A stretch of DNA of 64,000 nt from Afipia sp. (GTDB taxonomy: Bacteria > Pseudomonadota > Alphaproteobacteria > Rhizobiales > Xanthobacteraceae): assembly GCA_017308575.1 (NCBI GenBank), contig JAFKEQ010000003.1, positions 992,001 through 1,056,000 on the forward strand. The letters are read 5' to 3'. The position numbers and the translations under genes are program-made. The first letter of the stretch is position 1. Every line of letters begins with the position of its first letter. This document shows, one piece after another, positions 9,212-18,897 of the stretch. Under the pieces are notes generated by a model that saw nothing but the letters and a program-made list of their open reading frames with translations, did not search any database and was not told where the DNA came from.

Positions 9212-10021
9212 ATGTTTCGCGGCCGGGTGGCCATGTCCATTCGTTCGTTAATTTTTTTCAACCAGGATTTGTGCGTGCAGAATATTACCCCGTCGACCGC
9301 CCCGACTGTTTCGATTTCGGTCGCGGTCATGACGCACAATGAGACGCGGGAATTCAAGTGGCTGATGGCCGCGCTTGAACCGGCGCGAGCAGTCATCGAT
9401 GAGATCGTGGTCGTGGACGACTTCTCCGACAGCGATTTTGTTGAAACGGTGAAATCGTTTCAGAAAACCTGGCCGATCCGATTTTTTCAACGGCGTTTGA
9501 ACAAGAATTTTGCCGCGCAACGCAACTTCGCGATGGCGCAGTGCAGGGGACGGCTGATCCTGTTTCCGGATGCCGATGAGATTCCGAGCCAGCGCATTCT
9601 CATGGGATTGCCCGATATTCTTGCGTGGATGGAAAGCAACGAGATCGATGCGTGCTATCTTCCGCGGCTGAACGTCACGGTTCCCGGGAGCGATCTGGGC
9701 GAACCGCTCCGGACGCTGGACGACAACACGTTAAGTTCGAACTGGGAAGATCAGGTCCGGATCATGCGCAACCTGCCCAAGCTGAAGTTTGTCAGGCGCG
9801 TTCATGAACTGCTGGCCGGCATCAATCGGGCCTATAAATTTCCTCACACCAAGGATTTCGTGCTGCTTCATGCCAAGACCGTAACGCGGATCGCGCAGCA
9901 GCAGAATTTCTATCGTTCCATCTATTTTTCGGCCACGCTCAGCAAGCACTGGAATTCCATCGCGAAGCGGACCTTTCGCATCGATCGCCAAAAGCTCGTC
10001 GAGGCAAATCCGCCGATCTGA
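9212..10021 (+). CDS. Family 2 glycosyltransferase
   Basis: A 269-residue GT-A-fold protein. It shows SVAVMTHNE at the start of the Rossmann-like core, a VVVDDFSDSD nucleotide-sugar motif, RNFAMAQCRG, and a DxD-type metal site in FPDADE. These fit family GT2 proteins that add sugars to lipopolysaccharide core or other glycans (related to WaaE/KdtX-like enzymes, by general resemblance). The N-terminal 30 residues lack homology-like features, so starts at ATG 9233 or a later GTG are possible. It is divergent from the acyltransferase with a short intergenic region, and both are AT-richer than the surrounding genes. Together they look like a small surface-glycan cassette. Confidence 0.8.
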   Translation: MFRGRVAMSIRSLIFFNQDLCVQNITPSTAPTVSISVAVMTHNETREFKWLMAALEPARAVIDEIVVVDDFSDSDFVETVKSFQKTWPIRFFQRRLNKNFAAQRNFAMAQCRGRLILFPDADEIPSQRILMGLPDILAWMESNEIDACYLPRLNVTVPGSDLGEPLRTLDDNTLSSNWEDQVRIMRNLPKLKFVRRVHELLAGINRAYKFPHTKDFVLLHAKTVTRIAQQQNFYRSIYFSATLSKHWNSIAKRTFRIDRQKLVEANPPI

Positions 10022-10031
10022 CGATGTAATA

Positions 10032-10049
10032 CTCGCGCGTTTGCGCGAG
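10032..10049. terminator. Hairpin between convergent glycosyltransferase and pepT
   Basis: A perfect 7-bp stem CTCGCGC / GCGCGAG with loop GTTT lies between two convergent genes. No T-tract follows on either strand, so it may be a weak or rho-assisted terminator. Confidence 0.35.
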
Positions 10050-10053
10050 CCAG

Positions 10054-11313
10054 CTACGTCCGTTCTTCCCATATCTGCGCGAGATGCACGATGGTGCGCA
10101 CCGCGCTTTCCATGTCCTTCACGCTGACCCATTCGAGGCGGGAGTGAAAGGCGTGTTCCCCCGCGAAGATGTTCGGGCAGGGCAGCCCCATGAACGACAG
10201 GCGTGAGCCGTCGGTGCCGCCGCGGATGCTGGCCAGCACCGGCTGAACGCCCGCGCGGCTGATCGCCTCGAGCGCGTATTCCACCACCTGCGGATGGCGG
10301 TCGAGCACCTCTTTCATGTTACGGTACTGCTGCTTGACCTCGAATGTGTAGGACGAGTGCGGAAAATCCTTCATCACGTCGCGCACGATGTCTTCGAGCA
10401 AATCTTCCTTGTCCTTCAGGCCCTTTTCGGTGAAGTCGCGCACGATCAGCGACAGCACCGCGCTGTCGAGGCCGCCTTCGATTCCGACGGGATGCAGAAA
10501 TCCCTCGCGGCCTTCGGTGGTTTCCGGCGCCATGTCTTTCGGCAGCCGCTCGACGATGCGGGACGCGATCTTGACCGCATGCTCCATCTTGCCCTTGGCG
10601 AAGCCCGGATGGATGCTGACGCCCTGGATGGAGATTGTGGCGCTGTCGGCCGAAAACGTTTCGTCTTCGAGATGGCCCGCGCTCTCGCCGTCGATGGTGT
10701 AACCGAAGGCCGCGCCGAGCTTTTGAAGATCGACCTTGTCGGCCCCGCGGCCGATTTCCTCGTCGGGCGTGAACAGGATCTTGATCGTGCCGTGTTTGAT
10801 CTGCGGATTGGCGATCAGCGTCTGTATTGCGTCCATGATCTCGGCGATGCCGGCCTTGTTGTCGGCCCCGAGCAGCGTGGTGCCGTCCGTGGTGACGATG
10901 TCGCTGCCGATCTGCTCGGCCAGCGCCGGATTGTCGGCGGCGCGGATGACCTGCCTGGGATCGGCGGGCAGCACGATGTCGCCACCCTGATAATTGCGCA
11001 CGATCTGCGGCTTCACGTTCTTGCCGGTGCAGTCCGGCGAAGTGTCCATGTGCGAGCAGAAGCAGATCGCCGGCACCGTCTTGGCAGTGTTTGCGGGCAG
11101 GGTGGCGTAGACGTAGCCGTGTTCGTCGAGATGTGCGTCTTTGAGCCCCATGTCGCGCAGCTCCTGCGCCAGCAGGCGGCCGAGGTCTTTCTGTTTTTCG
11201 GTGGAGGGACAGGTGGGAGACGAGGCGTCGGACTGCGTGTCGATACGGACATAGCGCAGGAAGCGGTCGAGAACGGTGTGATGGAATGCGACTGCCAATG
11301 TCTGCTCCGTCAT
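10054..11313 (-). CDS. pepT: Peptidase T (M20B tripeptide aminopeptidase)
   Basis: A zinc aminopeptidase that removes the N-terminal residue of tripeptides in the cytoplasm. The 419-residue product has the M20 metal-site blocks: FCSHMDTSPDCTG (His/Asp), LLGADNKAGIAE (Asp), FTPDEEIGRG (catalytic Glu pair) and GEHAFHSRLEW with the last His ligand. Length is normal. The start is uncertain. ATG 11313 lies inside a palindromic repeat and has no spaced ribosome binding site, while an in-frame TTG at 11298 has GGAG seven bases upstream. The frame is open to 11436. Confidence 0.93.
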   Translation of the reverse strand: MTEQTLAVAFHHTVLDRFLRYVRIDTQSDASSPTCPSTEKQKDLGRLLAQELRDMGLKDAHLDEHGYVYATLPANTAKTVPAICFCSHMDTSPDCTGKNVKPQIVRNYQGGDIVLPADPRQVIRAADNPALAEQIGSDIVTTDGTTLLGADNKAGIAEIMDAIQTLIANPQIKHGTIKILFTPDEEIGRGADKVDLQKLGAAFGYTIDGESAGHLEDETFSADSATISIQGVSIHPGFAKGKMEHAVKIASRIVERLPKDMAPETTEGREGFLHPVGIEGGLDSAVLSLIVRDFTEKGLKDKEDLLEDIVRDVMKDFPHSSYTFEVKQQYRNMKEVLDRHPQVVEYALEAISRAGVQPVLASIRGGTDGSRLSFMGLPCPNIFAGEHAFHSRLEWVSVKDMESAVRTIVHLAQIWEERT

Positions 11314-11423
11314 CCTGAGGTGCGAGCCGCATTTGCGGCGAGCCTCGAAGGATGGCGGGCGTGATGGTGAAGCGCCGTCGCCCTTTGAGGCCTGCGCTTC
11401 GCTCCGGCACCTCAGGGTGACGG
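11307..11423. repeat. Palindromic intergenic repeat overlapping the pepT start
   Basis: A 117-base element bounded by a 17-base inverted repeat. The left arm 11307-11323 reads CCGTCATCCTGAGGTGC and the right arm 11407-11423 is its reverse complement with one mismatch. Internal segments (GCGAGCCTCGAAGGATGG against the GGCCTGCGCTTCGCTCC side) can also pair, giving a long hairpin. The CCTGAGGTGCGAGCC...GGCGAGCCTCGAAGGATGGCG pattern resembles dispersed repeats I associate with Bradyrhizobium/Rhodopseudomonas genomes. Only one copy is seen in this window. Confidence 0.7.
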
Positions 11424-11483
11424 CTTGCGAAGGCAACGCCAGAAAATTAGTGCGTATCTAATTTTGAAACATAAACCAATTCC

Positions 11484-11524
11484 CCAAAACAAAACGCCAC
11501 CCCACAGACCGCGGGATGGCGTTT
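11484..11524 (-). terminator. Intrinsic terminator after the HU gene
   Basis: Read on the minus strand, a stem AAACGCCATCCC with GGGGTGGCGTTT (one mismatch) is followed by a TTTTGTTTT tract (11484-11494). It lies about 20 bases past the HU stop codon. Confidence 0.85.
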
Positions 11525-11546
11525 CGAAAGCAGGGAATGCCGTCGC

Positions 11547-11846
11547 TTAGATGGCTTCCTTCAGCTCCTTGGCGGCGCGGAAGGCAACCTTCTTGCTCGC
11601 CTTGATCTGGATCGCTTCGCCGGTGGCGGGGTTGCGGCCCATGCGGGCGGCGCGCTTGCGAACCTGGAGGATGCCGAGGCCGACGATACGGACCCGCTCG
11701 CCCTTCTTCAGGTGCTTGGTAATCTTGGTGACCAGATCGCCGAGGATGGTTTCAGCGGTCTTCTTCGACAGCTCGTGCTCTTCGGCAAGCGCCGCGGCAA
11801 GGTGCTTCAGGGTGATCGTCGCTGGGGTAGCTGCTTTCTTAGCCAT
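11547..11846 (-). CDS. HU-family DNA-binding protein
   Basis: A 99-residue histone-like protein that bends and compacts DNA. The sequence shows the HU/IHF fold: an N-terminal helical part with TAETILGDLVTKI, then GLGILQVRKRAARMGRNPATGE (the DNA-binding beta-arm with the RNPATG signature), and a C-terminal AFRAAKELKEAI helix. The N-terminus is slightly longer than in the canonical 90-residue HU. A strong GGAGG ribosome binding site precedes the ATG. The arm follows HU rather than IHF, but subtype naming by eye is not safe. It is monocistronic with its own terminator. Confidence 0.93.
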   Translation of the reverse strand: MAKKAATPATITLKHLAAALAEEHELSKKTAETILGDLVTKITKHLKKGERVRIVGLGILQVRKRAARMGRNPATGEAIQIKASKKVAFRAAKELKEAI

Positions 11847-12102
11847 TTTTGGCCTCCTCGTGAGTACTGCGTTGTAGAAACAACGATGTATCAGGGCTTA
11901 TTTGATTCGGACGCGCTCTGACTACGCGTTTTGCCTGTAAAATAGCGTCTTTTTTGAATCGACAGCAGAAAATCACTGTTTTTCAAGGGGATTCGCAACG
12001 CTGCCGCATTTGGGACGGTTGAAAAGACGGGCCGCGGAGGGCGCGCAACATCGGACCGCGAGGGCGATCTAGTCGTTAAGTCTATGTTTTCATGAGATAA
12101 TC

Positions 12103-12179
<77 letters not shown>

Positions 12180-12208
12180 AAGATCGTGAACGACCCGCAG
12201 GAGGTGGG

Positions 12209-12236
12209 ACTTAAAGGGGGGGCCATACCAAGTCAA
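12209..12236 (-). promoter_or_regulatory. Probable tRNA-Asp promoter
   Basis: On the minus strand, TTGACT (plus 12231-12236) and TTAAGT (plus 12209-12214) are 16 bases apart and end about 30 bases before the tRNA 5' end, a sensible distance for a tRNA promoter. Confidence 0.5.
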
Positions 12237-12364
12237 GTGTGATGGCAATGTTCCTGTTTCTTCGTTTCGGAAACGGTGCGGCTTCATGTAGGAACGTGGC
12301 GTATTGCCGGTCCGCGGGAGTTTCCACAACCCGAACCGGACCGTATCCAGCCGAGGAGCCTCGC

Positions 12365-13456
12365 ATGTCGACGACCAGAACCGGGACCAACCGCAAATAC
12401 AGACTGGCCGTGATTCCCGGCGACGGCATCGGCAAGGAAGTGGTGCCGGAAGGCGTCCGGGTGCTGGAAGCGGCGGCCAAGAAGTTCAACTTCGAGCTGC
12501 AGCTCGACGATTTCGATTTCGCCTCCTGCGACTACTACCAGAAGCACGGCCAGATGATGCCGGACGACTGGAAGGCCCGGATCGGTGGCCATGATGCCAT
12601 CTTCTTCGGGGCGGTCGGCATGCCGTCGATCCTGCCGGATCACATTTCGCTGTGGGGTTCGCTGATCCAGTTTCGCCGGGAATTCGACCAGTATGTGAAT
12701 CTGCGCCCGGTGCGGCTGATGCCCGGCGTGAAATCGCCGCTGGCGGGCCGCAACCCTGGCGACATCGACTTTTTCGTCGTCCGCGAAAACACCGAGGGCG
12801 AGTATTCGTCGATCGGCGGGCGGATGTTCCCCGGCACAGACCGCGAGGTGGTGATTCAGGAAAGCGTCATGTCGCGCACCGGCGTCGACCGTATCCTGAA
12901 GTTCGCCTTTGAGCTTGCGCAAAGCCGGCCCAAGAAGCACCTGACGTCGGCCACCAAGTCCAACGGCATCTCGATCACCATGCCTTATTGGGACGAGCGG
13001 GTGGAGGAGATGGCCAAGGCCTATCCGGGCGTGAAGTGGGACAAGTATCATATCGATATTCTGGCCGCGAACTTCGTGCTGCACCCCGACTGGTTCGACG
13101 TGGTGGTCGGATCGAATTTGTTTGGGGATATCCTGTCCGACCTCGGCCCGGCCTGCACCGGCACGATCGGCATCGCCCCGTCGGGCAGCCTCAATCCGGA
13201 GCGCAAGTTTCCGTCGCTGTTCGAGCCGGTCCATGGCTCGGCGCCGGATATTGCCGGGAAGGGCATCGCCAATCCGGTGGGGCAGATCTGGTCGGCGGCA
13301 ATGATGCTGGATCATCTCGGCGAACCGGAGGCCGGCAAGGCCATCGTGGCCGCCATCGAAGCGGTGCTGGCCGACGAAAGACTAAGAACGCGCGATCTTG
13401 GCGGTAAGGCTGACACTGTCGGCTGCGGCACCGAAATCGCGCGCCTTCTGGCGTGA
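12365..13456 (+). CDS. Tartrate/D-malate dehydrogenase (decarboxylating), TtuC/DmlA type
   Basis: A 363-residue NAD-dependent beta-decarboxylating dehydrogenase of the isocitrate/isopropylmalate dehydrogenase family. Visible blocks are IPGDGIGKEVVPEG at the N-terminus, DFFVVRENTEGEYSSIGG (substrate-binding loop), DILAANFVLHPDWFDVVVGSNLFGDILSDL (metal-binding Asp residues) and FEPVHGSAPDIAGKGIANP. GQIWSAAMMLDHLG is the variant I associate with tartrate dehydrogenase rather than LeuB or Icd. ATG 12365 is chosen because GAGGAG lies about 7 bases upstream. It sits alone between tRNA-Asp and the nuo operon. The exact substrate (tartrate, D-malate or related) is inference. Confidence 0.85.
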   Translation: MSTTRTGTNRKYRLAVIPGDGIGKEVVPEGVRVLEAAAKKFNFELQLDDFDFASCDYYQKHGQMMPDDWKARIGGHDAIFFGAVGMPSILPDHISLWGSLIQFRREFDQYVNLRPVRLMPGVKSPLAGRNPGDIDFFVVRENTEGEYSSIGGRMFPGTDREVVIQESVMSRTGVDRILKFAFELAQSRPKKHLTSATKSNGISITMPYWDERVEEMAKAYPGVKWDKYHIDILAANFVLHPDWFDVVVGSNLFGDILSDLGPACTGTIGIAPSGSLNPERKFPSLFEPVHGSAPDIAGKGIANPVGQIWSAAMMLDHLGEPEAGKAIVAAIEAVLADERLRTRDLGGKADTVGCGTEIARLLA

Positions 13457-13638
13457 CCGTTCCGGCGGCACGGCTGGCGAGAAAAGCCTGATTTTATTGG
13501 TTCCGCGCCTTGCAATCGGACTGGCGGTCGCCAGTTTCCGGTTGCCGGCCGGGGCATGCCGAGGCGGCCTCGACCTGCGATGCAGGGATGCGCCCATGCG
13601 CGGGCGGGAGAGCCATCAAACTGTCAAAACAGCTTGTC

Positions 13639-13666
13639 TTGCCCTCCCTGTTGCGCTGCGCTATCC
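13639..13666 (+). promoter_or_regulatory. Tentative nuo operon promoter
   Basis: The region 13457-13729 must hold the nuo promoter. The best by-eye candidate is TTGCCC (13639-13644) and CTATCC (13661-13666) with 16 bases between. The match is weak; another TTG-rich hexamer at 13634 overlaps it. Nothing else in this interval looks like a gene. Confidence 0.25.
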
Positions 13667-13729
13667 CTTTCGAACCATTCCAATGTTTCGCGAATCCGTG
13701 AAACAAAATCGGTCAGCACGAGGGTCGGC

Positions 13730-14095
13730 GTGGGCGGAATACTGCAGAACTATCTGCCACTTGTGGTGTTTATCGGCGTCGCGACGGTGATCGGCCTCGC
13801 GCTGCTGATTGCGCCCTTCATCGTGGCGTATCAGCAGCCTGATCCGGAAAAGCTCTCCGCTTACGAATGCGGCTTCAATGCGTTCGACGATGCGCGCATG
13901 AAGTTCGACGTCCGGTTCTATCTGGTTGCGATCCTCTTCATCATCTTCGATCTGGAAGTCGCCTTCCTGTTTCCGTGGGCGGTGGCATTCGGCAAGCTCG
14001 GCCTTGCCGGGTTCTGGTCGATGATGGTGTTCCTCGCGGTGCTCACGGTCGGCTTTGCGTATGAGTGGAAGAAGGGAGCGCTCGAATGGGATTGA
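13730..14095 (+). CDS. nuoA: NADH-quinone oxidoreductase subunit A
   Basis: NuoA is a small membrane subunit at the quinone-module junction of complex I. The 121-residue product has three membrane helices, the loop with YECGF (conserved Cys) and the motif [21 protein letters not shown] with its conserved acidic residues. GTG 13730 is chosen: GAGGG lies about 6 bases upstream and the length then fits the family, although the frame is open to 13556. Its last codons overlap the nuoB start. First gene of the nuo operon. Confidence 0.95.
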   Translation: MGGILQNYLPLVVFIGVATVIGLALLIAPFIVAYQQPDPEKLSAYECGFNAFDDARMKFDVRFYLVAILFIIFDLEVAFLFPWAVAFGKLGLAGFWSMMVFLAVLTVGFAYEWKKGALEWD

Positions 14096-14679
14096 GCCCA
14101 ACCACAGCTCCCGTCATGCAGCCTGCGGTGTCGCAGGCGGCGACAGGGATCATCGATCCGCGCACCGGCCAGCCGGTCGGCGCGGACGACAGGTATTTCC
14201 TCGAGATCAACAACGAGCTGTCCGACAAGGGCTTCTTCGTCGCGGCTGCTGACGACCTGATCACCTGGGCGCGCACCGGCTCCCTGATGTGGATGACCTT
14301 CGGTCTCGCCTGCTGCGCGGTCGAGATGATGCAGGTGTCGATGCCGCGTTACGACGTCGAGCGTTTCGGCTTCGCGCCGCGCGCGTCGCCGCGCCAGTCC
14401 GACGTCATGATCGTCGCCGGCACGCTCACCAACAAGATGGCACCCGCGCTCCGCAAGGTCTACGACCAGATGCCGGAGCCGCGCTACGTCATCTCGATGG
14501 GCTCGTGCGCCAACGGCGGTGGCTACTATCACTATTCCTATTCGGTGGTGCGCGGCTGCGACCGCATCGTGCCTGTCGATATCTATGTTCCGGGCTGTCC
14601 TCCGACGGCGGAAGCGCTGCTTTACGGCGTGCTGCTGCTGCAGAAGAAGATCCGGCGCACCGGCACAATCGAACGGTAA
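14086..14679 (+). CDS. nuoB: NADH-quinone oxidoreductase subunit B
   Basis: NuoB carries the terminal 4Fe-4S cluster N2 that reduces ubiquinone. The 197-residue product shows the cluster ligands in [10 protein letters not shown] (adjacent Cys pair), [11 protein letters not shown] and [11 protein letters not shown]. The N-terminal 30 residues form a short extension typical of alphaproteobacteria. ATG 14086 overlaps the end of nuoA and has GGGAG 8 bases upstream, so the two are translationally coupled. Confidence 0.97.
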   Translation: MGLSPTTAPVMQPAVSQAATGIIDPRTGQPVGADDRYFLEINNELSDKGFFVAAADDLITWARTGSLMWMTFGLACCAVEMMQVSMPRYDVERFGFAPRASPRQSDVMIVAGTLTNKMAPALRKVYDQMPEPRYVISMGSCANGGGYYHYSYSVVRGCDRIVPVDIYVPGCPPTAEALLYGVLLLQKKIRRTGTIER

Positions 14680-14699
14680 GGCTGCGAGCGGTAACCCCG

Positions 14700-15338
14700 A
14701 TGGACGACGCGCGACTCAATACGCTTGGCGAAACGATCGTGGCTGCGCTTCCCGGCGCGGCGCTCGGACATGACGTGTCGTTCAATCAGCTCACGGTGTC
14801 GGTCGATCTGGCTAAGATCGTCGATATCGTCCGCGTGCTGAAGACCGATCCGCGCTTCCGCTTCGTCAACATCACGGATGTGACTGCGGTGGATTATCCG
14901 GGCCGGGAAAACCGTTTCGAGGTGGTCTATCATTTCCTGTCACCGGTCCTGAACACGCGCCTGCGTCTGCGCGGCGAGGCGAGCGAGACCACGCAGGTGC
15001 CGTCGATCATCTCGGTGTTTCCGGGCGCGGACTGGTTCGAGCGCGAGACTTACGATCTGTACGGCGTGATCTTTGTCGGCCATCCGGACATGCGCCGGCT
15101 GCTGACCGACTACGGCTTCGACGGCCATCCGCTGCGCAAGGATTTCCCGCTCACCGGCTTTGTCGAGGTTCGCTACGACGATGCCGAGAAGCGCGTGGTC
15201 TACGAGCCGGTGCGGCTCAATCAGGAATTCCGCAAGTTCGATTTCCTCTCGCCATGGGAAGGCGCGGACTACGCGCTGCCGGGCGATGAGAAGGCGGCGG
15301 CTCCGGCCGCGCCCGCTGCACCGAAGGCAGGTGGCTGA
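14700..15338 (+). CDS. nuoC: NADH-quinone oxidoreductase subunit C
   Basis: NuoC (30-kDa subunit) is part of the peripheral connecting arm. The 212-residue product has the signature [20 protein letters not shown] and [20 protein letters not shown] short Ala/Pro-rich tail ends the protein. It is a separate gene, not fused to nuoD as in enterobacteria. Its stop overlaps the nuoD start (TGATG). Confidence 0.97.
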   Translation: MDDARLNTLGETIVAALPGAALGHDVSFNQLTVSVDLAKIVDIVRVLKTDPRFRFVNITDVTAVDYPGRENRFEVVYHFLSPVLNTRLRLRGEASETTQVPSIISVFPGADWFERETYDLYGVIFVGHPDMRRLLTDYGFDGHPLRKDFPLTGFVEVRYDDAEKRVVYEPVRLNQEFRKFDFLSPWEGADYALPGDEKAAAPAAPAAPKAGG

Positions 15339-16546
15339 TGAGCGAGGTCCTCAACGCCGAACAGACCGGCATGCGCAACTTCACGATCAACTTCGGCCCG
15401 CAGCATCCGGCGGCCCACGGCGTGCTGCGCCTTGTGCTGGAGCTGGATGGCGAAGTGGTCGAGCGTGTCGATCCGCATATCGGCCTGCTTCATCGCGGCA
15501 CCGAAAAGCTGATCGAGCAGAAGACCTATCTGCAGGCGATTCCTTACTTCGACCGGCTCGACTACGTCGCACCGATGAATCAGGAGCACGCCTTCTGCCT
15601 CGCGGCGGAAAAGCTGCTCGGCATCGAAGTGCCGCGCCGCGGCCAGTTGATCCGCGTTCTTTACTGCGAGATCGGCCGCATCCTGTCGCATCTCCTCAAC
15701 GTCACCACGCAGGCAATGGACGTCGGCGCGCTGACCCCGCCGCTGTGGGGATTTGAAGAGCGCGAAAAGCTGATGGTGTTCTACGAGCGCGCCTCCGGCT
15801 CGCGCATGCATGCCGCGTTCTTCCGCATCGGCGGCGTGCATCAGGATCTGCCGCCCGCGCTCATCAACGACATCGAAGCGTGGTGCGATCCGTTCCTTAA
15901 GGTCGTGGACGATCTCGAAACGCTGCTGACCGACAACCGCATCTTCAAGCAGCGCAACGTTGATATCGGCGTCGTGACGCTGGATCAGGCGTGGGAGTGG
16001 GGTTTCTCCGGCGTGATGGTGCGCGGCTCCGGCGCTGCATGGGACCTGCGCAAGTCGCAGCCTTATGAATGCTACGCCGAGATGGATTTCGACATTCCGA
16101 TCGGCAAGAACGGCGACTGCTACGACCGCTACTGCATCCGCATGGAAGAAATGCGCCAGTCTGTGCGCATCATGAAGCAGTGCATCGCCAAGCTGCGTGA
16201 ACCTGCGGGGCAGGGCCCGGTGGTGATCGAAGACAACAAGATCACGCCGCCGCGCCGTGGCGAGATGAAGCGCTCGATGGAAGCACTGATCCATCACTTC
16301 AAGCTTTATACCGAAGGCGTTCACGTACCCGCCGGCGAGGCTTACGCCGCGGTCGAAGCGCCGAAGGGCGAGTTCGGCGTCTATCTCGTCGCCGACGGCA
16401 CCAACAAGCCCTACAAGTGCAAGATCCGCGCGCCGGGCTTTGCGCACCTGCAGGCGATGGACTTCATCTGCAAGGGCCATCTGCTCGCGGACGTGTCCGC
16501 CATTCTCGGTTCGCTCGACATCGTGTTCGGCGAGGTGGACCGCTGA
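15338..16546 (+). CDS. nuoD: NADH-quinone oxidoreductase subunit D
   Basis: NuoD (49-kDa subunit) forms the quinone-binding pocket with NuoB. The 402-residue protein starts with [20 protein letters not shown] and has the family blocks [29 protein letters not shown] and, at the C-terminus, [18 protein letters not shown]. Length is normal. The start overlaps the nuoC stop. Confidence 0.98.
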   Translation: MSEVLNAEQTGMRNFTINFGPQHPAAHGVLRLVLELDGEVVERVDPHIGLLHRGTEKLIEQKTYLQAIPYFDRLDYVAPMNQEHAFCLAAEKLLGIEVPRRGQLIRVLYCEIGRILSHLLNVTTQAMDVGALTPPLWGFEEREKLMVFYERASGSRMHAAFFRIGGVHQDLPPALINDIEAWCDPFLKVVDDLETLLTDNRIFKQRNVDIGVVTLDQAWEWGFSGVMVRGSGAAWDLRKSQPYECYAEMDFDIPIGKNGDCYDRYCIRMEEMRQSVRIMKQCIAKLREPAGQGPVVIEDNKITPPRRGEMKRSMEALIHHFKLYTEGVHVPAGEAYAAVEAPKGEFGVYLVADGTNKPYKCKIRAPGFAHLQAMDFICKGHLLADVSAILGSLDIVFGEVDR

Positions 16547-16612
16547 TGACCGCCGCATTCGTTCATTCCGCTCCTGTCGCTTTCGCGTAACGAAGATCGA
16601 AAGAATTAAACG

Positions 16613-17380
16613 ATGGCCGTTCGCCGCTTGGCCCCGAAAGAACTGCAACCCGCCAGCTTCGCATTCACCGCGGAGAATCTGGCCTGGGCAAAGGCGCAGA
16701 TGGAGAAGTATCCGCCGGGCCGTCAGCAGTCCGCGGTGATCCCGGTACTGTGGCGCGTGCAGGAACAGCATGACGGCTGGGTATCGGAAGCTGCGATCCG
16801 CGCCGTCGCCGATCTGCTCGGCATGGCCTATATTCGCGTGCTCGAAATCGCGACCTTCTACACGATGTTCCAGCTCGAGCCGGTGGGCAAGAAGGCTCAC
16901 GTTCAGGTCTGCGGCACCACGCCCTGCATGCTGCGCGGTTCGAAGGACCTGATCGAAGTCTGCAAGCATCGCATTCATCACGATCCGTTCCACGTCTCCG
17001 CCGACGGCAATTTCTCGTGGGAAGAGGTGGAATGCCTTGGCGCCTGCGTGAACGCGCCGATGGTGATGATCTGGAAGGACACCTACGAAGACCTGACGCC
17101 CGAACTGCTCAATCGCGTGCTCGATGGTTTCGAGGCGGGCAATCCGCCGAAACCCGGCCCGCAGATCGACCGTCAGCATGCCGCGCCGGTGAACGGCCTG
17201 ACCTCGCTCATGTCCGACGCCAAAAGCGGCAGCGCGTCCGCTCCGAAGAAGGAGCCGGTGCTCGCCGACGCCGAGCCGAAGAAGCAGACCGAAGCCGCCA
17301 ACGTGCGGGAACGCCCTGCGCCGAAGCCGCCGATGGGCGATGCGACCGCGACGAATCCGCCGAAAGGGGACAAGTCATGA
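16613..17380 (+). CDS. nuoE: NADH-quinone oxidoreductase subunit E
   Basis: NuoE (24-kDa subunit) holds the 2Fe-2S cluster N1a in the NADH module. The first 170 or so residues form the thioredoxin-like domain with ligands CGTTPC and CLGAC. The C-terminal 85 or so residues are an Ala/Pro/Lys-rich, probably disordered extension, so the 255-residue protein is longer than the E. coli version. There is a 66-base gap after nuoD and only a weak ribosome binding site. The stop overlaps the ATG of the next small gene (ATGA). Confidence 0.96.
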   Translation: MAVRRLAPKELQPASFAFTAENLAWAKAQMEKYPPGRQQSAVIPVLWRVQEQHDGWVSEAAIRAVADLLGMAYIRVLEIATFYTMFQLEPVGKKAHVQVCGTTPCMLRGSKDLIEVCKHRIHHDPFHVSADGNFSWEEVECLGACVNAPMVMIWKDTYEDLTPELLNRVLDGFEAGNPPKPGPQIDRQHAAPVNGLTSLMSDAKSGSASAPKKEPVLADAEPKKQTEAANVRERPAPKPPMGDATATNPPKGDKS

Positions 17381-17556
17381 CGCTGGGGAACATCCGTTAT
17401 ATCGGACTGCATGCGCTTTGCGCGGCGGTCTTCATCTTCGTTTTGAACTTCTACATCCTGAAATCCGAACTTGAATCCGCGGTGCTCTGGGCCATCGGCT
17501 TTGGAGCGATGGCGGCCGGGCTCGCCTATCAGCAAACCAAGCGAACCGGGTCTTAA
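17377..17556 (+). CDS. 59-residue two-helix membrane protein between nuoE and nuoF
   Basis: A short protein beginning [17 protein letters not shown]. It has two hydrophobic segments (about residues 10-27 and 33-52) separated by a few charged residues (KSELES), ending [16 protein letters not shown] lies about 6 bases before the ATG, which overlaps the nuoE stop, and the stop is 10 bases before nuoF. The tight packing and good ribosome binding site support a real gene. I do not recognise it as any standard complex I subunit. Confidence 0.75.
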   Translation: MTLGNIRYIGLHALCAAVFIFVLNFYILKSELESAVLWAIGFGAMAAGLAYQQTKRTGS

Positions 17557-17566
17557 GGTAGCGATC

Positions 17567-18892
<1,326 letters not shown>

Positions 18893-18897
18893 ATGCG

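Noticed and set aside
7106..10053. Integrated element with attachment-site repeats at tRNA-Val
   Set aside because: I looked for a second copy of the tRNA 3' end near the far side of the acyltransferase/glycosyltransferase block and found none, and no integrase is present, so I do not call a mobile element.
12322..12394. Duplicate STTRTG-coding segments around the dehydrogenase start
   Set aside because: Two similar 17-18 base segments flank the start codon, but the upstream copy is most likely non-coding and the similarity is short and GC-rich, so chance is sufficient.
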